DNA from: Bacillota bacterium
GTDB taxonomy: Bacteria; Bacillota; Clostridia; Lachnospirales; Lachnospiraceae
Direction: 5' to 3'
Assembly (NCBI GenBank): GCA_023395555.1
Contig: JAEWYQ010000053.1
Span: 1-18,542, forward strand
DNA: 18,542 nucleotides
The first letter of the stretch is position 1, and every line of letters begins with the position of its first letter. Below are positions 14,653-18,542 of the stretch, in pieces. The translations under genes and the position numbers were made by a program. The notes beneath the pieces were generated by a model that worked only from the letters and a program-made list of their open reading frames with translations, was not told the origin of the DNA and did not search any database.

Positions 14653-15408
14653 ATGTTATTAGTTGCGGATAATATTGAAAAAGGGTTTAATAATACAGAG
14701 GTATTAAAGGATATCTCCCTCCAGGTAGCGGAAGGGGAGGTTGTGGCCATTATCGGTCCCTCCGGTTCCGGAAAATCCACGCTGCTGCGATGCCTGACCC
14801 AGCTGGAGAGAATCGACGGAGGACGGATTGAGGTCTGCGGCAAGACAATGGTGGATACGAAGTCGGGAGCGGGATATTCGGACGCGAAGACCCTTCATGA
14901 GATTATTCTGGAGGTGGGGCTTGTATTCCAGAACTTTAATCTTTTTCCCCATTTCAGCGTGCTGCATAATATTGTGGATGCCCAGGTGAGAGTCCTGGGA
15001 ACGGATAAGAAGGCGGCTGCCGGGAAGGCGCTGGAGCTGCTGGACCGGATGAATCTCCGGGATAAGGCGGCTTCCTATCCCTGTGAGCTGTCCGGCGGAC
15101 AGCAGCAGCGGATTGCCATTGCCCGGGCATTGGCCTTAAATCCCCGCATCCTGTTCTTTGACGAACCCACCTCGGCTCTGGACCCGGAACTGACGGGCGA
15201 GATTCTTAAAGTAATCCGTACCCTTGCCAAGGAACATATGACCATGGTCATCGTGACCCATGAGATGGCCTTTGCAAAGGATGTGGCTGACCGGGTGATC
15301 TTTATGGACGAGGGGGTAATCGTGGAGCAGGGAACACCGGAGGAGGTCTTTGGAAACACGCTAAATCAGAGGACAAAGGACTTTTTGCAAAGATTTAATC
15401 AAAATTAA
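14653..15408 (+). CDS. Polar amino-acid ABC transporter ATP-binding protein (GlnQ type)
   Basis: This cytoplasmic ATPase powers the importer. Numbered from the ATG at 14653 (251 residues), it has Walker [10 protein letters not shown] (35-43), Q-loop Q93 in [10 protein letters not shown], the signature LSGGQQQR (146-153), Walker B ILFFDE (166-171), the D-loop SALD and switch H203. These are the features of the PAAT subfamily. An in-frame ATG lies at 14641, but it overlaps the GGAGG (14643-14647) that serves the ATG at 14653, so the inner start is preferred. It begins 14 bases after the permease stop. No obvious terminator follows before the rimP promoter. Confidence 0.94.
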   Translation: MLLVADNIEKGFNNTEVLKDISLQVAEGEVVAIIGPSGSGKSTLLRCLTQLERIDGGRIEVCGKTMVDTKSGAGYSDAKTLHEIILEVGLVFQNFNLFPHFSVLHNIVDAQVRVLGTDKKAAAGKALELLDRMNLRDKAASYPCELSGGQQQRIAIARALALNPRILFFDEPTSALDPELTGEILKVIRTLAKEHMTMVIVTHEMAFAKDVADRVIFMDEGVIVEQGTPEEVFGNTLNQRTKDFLQRFNQN

Positions 15409-15418
15409 AATAAAGTGC

Positions 15419-15447
15419 TTGCGGTATTGGGTTTGTTTTGCTATAAT
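15419..15447 (+). promoter_or_regulatory. Promoter of the rimP-nusA-infB operon
   Basis: TTGCGG (15419-15424), a 17-base spacer and a perfect TATAAT (15442-15447). It begins 10 bases after the ABC ATPase stop codon. The predicted transcription start is near 15454, leaving a leader of about 93 bases before rimP. Confidence 0.75.
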
Positions 15448-15479
15448 AAGTATGGTGCAAAATGATAAGACGATTAAAG

Positions 15480-15508
15480 GAGTGGACGAAAGTCCACTCT
15501 TCTTATTT
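15480..15508 (+). promoter_or_regulatory. Leader attenuator-like hairpin upstream of rimP
   Basis: GAGTGGAC (15480-15487) pairs perfectly with GTCCACTC (15492-15499) around a GAAA tetraloop, followed by the interrupted T tract TTCTTATTT. It lies about 26 bases after the predicted transcription start. Intrinsic termination in the leader of this operon is known to mediate NusA autoregulation in Bacillus subtilis. The same role here is inference; it may also catch readthrough from the ABC operon. Confidence 0.6.
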
Positions 15509-15546
15509 GTGTAAAGCCCAAATATGTTAGGAAAGCAGGGATTTGA

Positions 15547-16014
15547 ATGACGAAGCACGAAGACTATGAGCGCAGGACGGAGCGGCTGCTGGAACCCATC
15601 CTGTCGGAGAACCATTTTGAATTATATGATGTGGAGTATGTGAAGGAGGGCGGCAGCTGGTATCTGAGGGCTTATATTGACAAGGAAAACGGCATTACGG
15701 TGGATGACTGCGTCATGGTCAGCAGAAAACTGAGCGATCTCCTTGACAAGGAAGATTTCATCCCGGATTCCTACGTATTGGAGGTAAGCTCGCCCGGACT
15801 TGGAAGGCAGCTGAGGAAAGAGAAGCATTTTGAAAAGAGCATCGGTGAAGAGGTAGAGGTCAAGCTTTATAAAGCATTAAATAAAAAGAAAGAGTTTGTG
15901 GGTATCTTAAAGGCTTTCGATGCCGGAACCATCACCCTTGAATTAGAGGATGGAACGGATATGGACTTTTTGCGGACGGATATCGCCGTGGTGCGGCTCA
16001 CTTTTGATTTCTAG
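15547..16014 (+). CDS. rimP: Ribosome maturation factor RimP
   Basis: RimP acts in late assembly of the 30S ribosomal subunit. The 155-residue protein shows the family N-terminal part (HFELYDVEYVKEGGSWYLRAYIDKENGITVDDC, in pieces from 23 to 55), the conserved YVLEVSSPGLGRQL block (77-90), and a C-terminal SH3-like barrel with VGILKAFDAGTITLELEDG. The ATG at 15547 is preceded by AGGAAAGCAGGG, a moderate ribosome site. It heads the operon, 39 bases before nusA, as in most Firmicutes. Confidence 0.96.
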   Translation: MTKHEDYERRTERLLEPILSENHFELYDVEYVKEGGSWYLRAYIDKENGITVDDCVMVSRKLSDLLDKEDFIPDSYVLEVSSPGLGRQLRKEKHFEKSIGEEVEVKLYKALNKKKEFVGILKAFDAGTITLELEDGTDMDFLRTDIAVVRLTFDF

Positions 16015-16053
16015 AGATTGGTCTAATCATATTAAAGGAGGATTTGAGAGAAA

Positions 16054-17100
16054 ATGGATGCAAACAGGGAACTGATTGAGGCTTTGAACCAGATTGAGAA
16101 GGAAAAGGACATCAGCAAAGACATTTTACTGGAGGCATTGGAGAACTCATTGGTTGCAGCGTGCAAGAATAACTATGGCAGAGCGGATAATATAAAGGTC
16201 GACATTGACCGCAATACAGGGGAAGTTAATGTATATGCCATGAAGGAAGTGGTGGAGGAAGTAACCGATCCGGTTATGCAGATCAGTCTGGCCCAGGCAA
16301 AAATGAAGGATTCAAGAAAGGAATTGGGGGATGTCATAGCCATTGAGGTAACACCGAAGAACTTTGGCCGTATTGCTGCCCAGAAGGCGAAGCAGGTCGT
16401 GGTTCAGAAGATACGCGAGGAAGAGAGAAAGGTTCTCTTTGCCCAGTACAGCGGGAAGGAGAAGGATATTGTAACCGGCATCGTGCAGCGTTATGTGGGG
16501 AATAATGTGAGCATCAACTTAGGTAAGGTGGATGCGATTTTAACGGAAAACGAGCAGGTGAGAGGCGAGGTGTTCCGGCCTACGGACCGCATCAAGCTGT
16601 ATGTGCTTGAGGTAAAGGATACCACCAAGGGGCCCAGAATTACCGTATCCCGCACCCATCCCGAGCTGGTAAAGAGGTTGTTTGAGGCTGAGGTTACGGA
16701 GATCCAGGACGGAACAGTAGAGATCAAGAGCATTTCCAGGGAAGCCGGTTCCCGGACCAAGATGGCAGTATGGAGCAACAATCCGGATGTGGACGCGGTA
16801 GGCGCCTGTGTCGGCCTGAACGGTGCCAGGGTGAATGCCATCGTGCATGAGCTCCGCAATGAGAAGATCGATATCATTAATTGGAGCAACGCCCCGGAAC
16901 AGCTGATTGAGAATGCCTTAAGCCCCGCCAAGGTAGTCTCGGTTACCGTAGATGAATTTGAGAAGAGCGCCAGAGTGATTGTTCCTGATTACCAGCTCTC
17001 CCTTGCCATCGGTAAGGAAGGCCAGAACGCAAGGCTTGCGGCAAAGCTGACAGGATACAAGATCGATATCAAAAGTGAGTCCCAGAGCATGCAGTGGTAA
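16054..17100 (+). CDS. nusA: Transcription termination/antitermination factor NusA
   Basis: NusA binds RNA polymerase and nascent RNA and modulates pausing, termination and antitermination. At 348 residues it has the N-terminal polymerase-binding domain (1-125), an S1 domain (about 135-200, VTGIVQRYVGNNVSINLG), KH1 with GLNG (254-257) and KH2 with GKEG (320-323). It stops right after KH2 (SQSMQW) and lacks the acidic C-terminal repeats of E. coli NusA, as usual for Firmicutes. AAGGAGG lies about 12 bases before the ATG, a long spacing. The leader hairpin upstream of rimP suggests autoregulation. Confidence 0.97.
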   Translation: MDANRELIEALNQIEKEKDISKDILLEALENSLVAACKNNYGRADNIKVDIDRNTGEVNVYAMKEVVEEVTDPVMQISLAQAKMKDSRKELGDVIAIEVTPKNFGRIAAQKAKQVVVQKIREEERKVLFAQYSGKEKDIVTGIVQRYVGNNVSINLGKVDAILTENEQVRGEVFRPTDRIKLYVLEVKDTTKGPRITVSRTHPELVKRLFEAEVTEIQDGTVEIKSISREAGSRTKMAVWSNNPDVDAVGACVGLNGARVNAIVHELRNEKIDIINWSNAPEQLIENALSPAKVVSVTVDEFEKSARVIVPDYQLSLAIGKEGQNARLAAKLTGYKIDIKSESQSMQW

Positions 17101-17135
17101 GCGGTGAGGGGATATCAATATCCATGGAGGTATAG

Positions 17136-17423
17136 ATGGCGAAGAAATTACCGTTAAGAATGTGTACCGGATGCGGTGAGATGAAGTCCAAGAGGGAATT
17201 AATCCGTGTTCTGAAGACGCCGGAGGAGGAGATCGTGATTGATGCCACCGGTAAGAAGAACGGACGCGGAGCTTATGTATGCTGCTCTCTGGCCTGTCTT
17301 CAGAAAGCGGTAAAGACAAAGGGCCTGGAACGGTCTCTCAAGGTCAGCATTCCGGGAGAAATAATAGAAACTCTAGAGAAGGAGATGATTTTGCTTGAAT
17401 CCGGAAGAAAAGAAGGTATATAA
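17136..17423 (+). CDS. rnpM: RNase P modulator RnpM (YlxR, DUF448)
   Basis: A small RNA-binding protein of the YlxR family, whose B. subtilis member has been reported to bind and modulate RNase P. The 95 residues show the family CTGCGEMKSKRELIRV-type start (C10, C13), GRGAYVC (43-49) and a later C54, so four to five cysteines that could bind a metal. GGAGG lies six to seven bases before the ATG. It sits 35 bases after nusA, and its last 29 bases overlap the start of ylxQ, which suggests translational coupling. Confidence 0.93.
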   Translation: MAKKLPLRMCTGCGEMKSKRELIRVLKTPEEEIVIDATGKKNGRGAYVCCSLACLQKAVKTKGLERSLKVSIPGEIIETLEKEMILLESGRKEGI

Positions 17424-17754
17424 CCTGTTTGGAATTGCAACAAAATCAGGCAAGCTTGTAAGCGGTGAATTCTCTACAGAGAAAGCGGTGAAAGAACGGA
17501 AGGCGGCTTTGGTCGTTGTGGCGGAGGACGCGTCTGATAATACGAAGAAAATGTTTACCAATATGTGTACTTACTATAATGTGCCAATTTATTATTTTGG
17601 TATAAAGGACGACTTGGGTCATGCAGTAGGTAAAGAGTTTCGTGCCTCTTTGGCAGTGCTTGATAAAGGCTTGGCGGACGCAATGGAAAAGCAACTGGAA
17701 ATAATACAGGATAGGAACGGAGGTAGTAAGTATGGCAAAAATGAAGATATTTGA
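17395..17754 (+). CDS. ylxQ: Ribosomal L7Ae-like RNA-binding protein YlxQ
   Basis: An L7Ae/L30e-family protein predicted to bind kink-turn RNA, encoded between rnpM and infB as in other Firmicutes. The 119 residues show FGIATKSGKLVSGE (12-25), VVVAEDASDNT (40-50) and GHAVGKEFRASLAV (75-88). The start is a TTG at 17395 with AAGGAG about ten bases upstream. No in-frame ATG lies before the conserved block, so the TTG is favoured. It overlaps rnpM by 29 bases at its start, and infB begins inside its last 23 bases. Confidence 0.88.
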   Translation: MNPEEKKVYNLFGIATKSGKLVSGEFSTEKAVKERKAALVVVAEDASDNTKKMFTNMCTYYNVPIYYFGIKDDLGHAVGKEFRASLAVLDKGLADAMEKQLEIIQDRNGGSKYGKNEDI

Positions 17755-18542
17755 GCTAAAAAATGAAATAAATAAACATGTAAAATATCCCATAGAGAAC
17801 AAGGATATCCTTGATTATCTGGACCAGAACTTTGGGGTGAAGAAGACGCACAGCAGCAATCTGGAGGAGAATGAGGTCAATTTTGTAAAGAATCATTTCG
17901 TCCGGGCGGCAGCGGCGAGACAGGCGGCGGAGGAAGCCGGGGGACGGACGGCAAAAGCGGCTCCTTCGGGCACGCCGTCACAGCCCCAGACCAAGCCCGC
18001 GGCGGCGAAGCCGCGTCCGGCGGTGCAGGAACCCAGGGATGCGGCCCGGCCGGAAGACCAGGTGCGGACTGCCCAAACGGGAAGCGTCGCCAAAGCCCCG
18101 GGAGATCAAGGACATACTGAAACAAATACGCAGCCGGTGGCAGCACAGGCATTGAACACGGCACAGGCACAAAATGCACAGCAAGGATTAAGGCCGGCAG
18201 GAGGACAAAGTGGAATGAAGCAAGGACAGCAAGGAAGCGCTGGCCAATCTGGCAATCAGAGCCAGGGGTATCAAAGCTCAGGCAATACGGGCAGAAACAG
18301 TGAATATACGCAGGGACAGAGAACGTCCCAGGGAACAAATAACCAGCAGGGAAGACCTGCAGGAAATAATCAGAGGCCTCAAGGGGAGAGCCAGGGCTAT
18401 CAAGGGAATCGTCCCAGACCGCAAGGAGAAGGCCAGCAAGGCGGCTATCAGGGGAATCGCAGACCGCAGGGAGAAGGCCAGCAGGGCGGATACCAGGGGA
18501 ACCGTCCCAGACCGCAGGGAGAGGGCCAGCAAGGCGGCTACC
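17732..18542 (+). CDS. infB: Translation initiation factor IF-2, N-terminal part (cut by window end)
   Basis: Only the first 270 codons are present; the frame is open to the window end, so the GTPase domains lie beyond it. Residues 4-56 form an IF2_N domain (MKIFELKNEINKHVKYP..., DILDYLDQNFGVKKTHSSNLEENEV). From about 60 the protein is a low-complexity linker rich in Ala/Pro/Lys and then Gln/Gly/Asn/Arg, with tandem RPQGEGQQGGYQGN units at the end. GGAGG at 17719-17723 is eight bases before the ATG; a second in-frame ATG at 17741 is possible. It overlaps ylxQ by 23 bases. The linker is unusually Gln/Gly-rich, but IF-2 N-terminal linkers vary widely. Confidence 0.92.
   Translation, partial: MAKMKIFELKNEINKHVKYPIENKDILDYLDQNFGVKKTHSSNLEENEVNFVKNHFVRAAAARQAAEEAGGRTAKAAPSGTPSQPQTKPAAAKPRPAVQEPRDAARPEDQVRTAQTGSVAKAPGDQGHTETNTQPVAAQALNTAQAQNAQQGLRPAGGQSGMKQGQQGSAGQSGNQSQGYQSSGNTGRNSEYTQGQRTSQGTNNQQGRPAGNNQRPQGESQGYQGNRPRPQGEGQQGGYQGNRRPQGEGQQGGYQGNRPRPQGEGQQGGY
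18365..18542 (+). repeat. In-frame tandem repeat in the infB linker
   Basis: Units start at 18410 (48 bases), 18458 (45 bases) and 18503 (cut by the window end), with a degenerate copy at about 18365-18409. Each encodes (RP)RPQGEGQQGGYQGN or a close variant. Unit length differs by one Arg-Pro codon pair or less, so copy number could vary between strains. Confidence 0.85.

Noticed and set aside
17877..18338. A 153-codon minus-strand frame opposite infB
   Set aside because: It arises from the stop-poor GC-rich linker of infB on the other strand; the IF2_N start and in-frame repeats support the plus-strand gene.
18365..18542. Repeats that could suggest a CRISPR array
   Set aside because: There are no unique spacers; the units are contiguous, in frame and protein-coding.

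Overview
The window reads as a low-to-moderate GC, Gram-positive Clostridia chromosome, most likely of the Lachnospiraceae type. The evidence is the gene order rimP-nusA-rnpM(ylxR)-ylxQ-infB, an LPXTG surface protein, strong AGGAGG-type ribosome binding sites and TTG(A/C)-17-TATAAT promoters. All genes found are on the + strand. Family calls come from reading motifs only; no database search was run.

Left part (1-9989), signalling and a giant surface protein. A multi-domain sensor kinase, probably cut by the window start, has a seven-helix membrane region, a first kinase module that has lost its histidine, a degenerate receiver, and an intact LytS-like kinase module at the C-terminus. It is followed after 36 bases by a response regulator of receiver - winged helix - BTAD (SARP-like) type. 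A 383-base gap then holds a long hairpin and three direct repeats with 10-11 bp spacing. Next is a 1936-residue LPXTG-anchored adhesin made of an N-terminal region, six Ig-like CnaA/collagen-binding-like repeats, seven SpaA/CnaB repeats, a Pro/Thr/Glu stalk, a small Ig-like domain and a sortase signal. The simplest reading is that the kinase and regulator pair controls the adhesin through those repeats. This is inference from position and repeat geometry. No sortase gene is in the window.

Middle part (9990-12991), envelope precursors. After a hairpin terminator, two similar tandem promoters drive rfbA and rfbC (dTDP-rhamnose steps 1 and 3) and a YegS/DgkB-like lipid kinase, closed by a clear intrinsic terminator. 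rfbB and rfbD are not here.

Right part. 13001-15408 is a complete three-gene polar amino-acid ABC importer (lipoprotein, permease, ATPase). 15419 to the end is the transcription/translation operon rimP-nusA-rnpM-ylxQ-infB. It has a consensus-like promoter and a GAAA-loop terminator-like hairpin in its leader, consistent with NusA autoregulation. infB runs off the window end inside a Gly/Gln-rich tandem repeat.

Most notable are the double-kinase hybrid with a dead first module, the repeat array before the adhesin, and regularly spaced Lys-Asp-Asn triads that suggest up to 13 internal isopeptide bonds in the adhesin.
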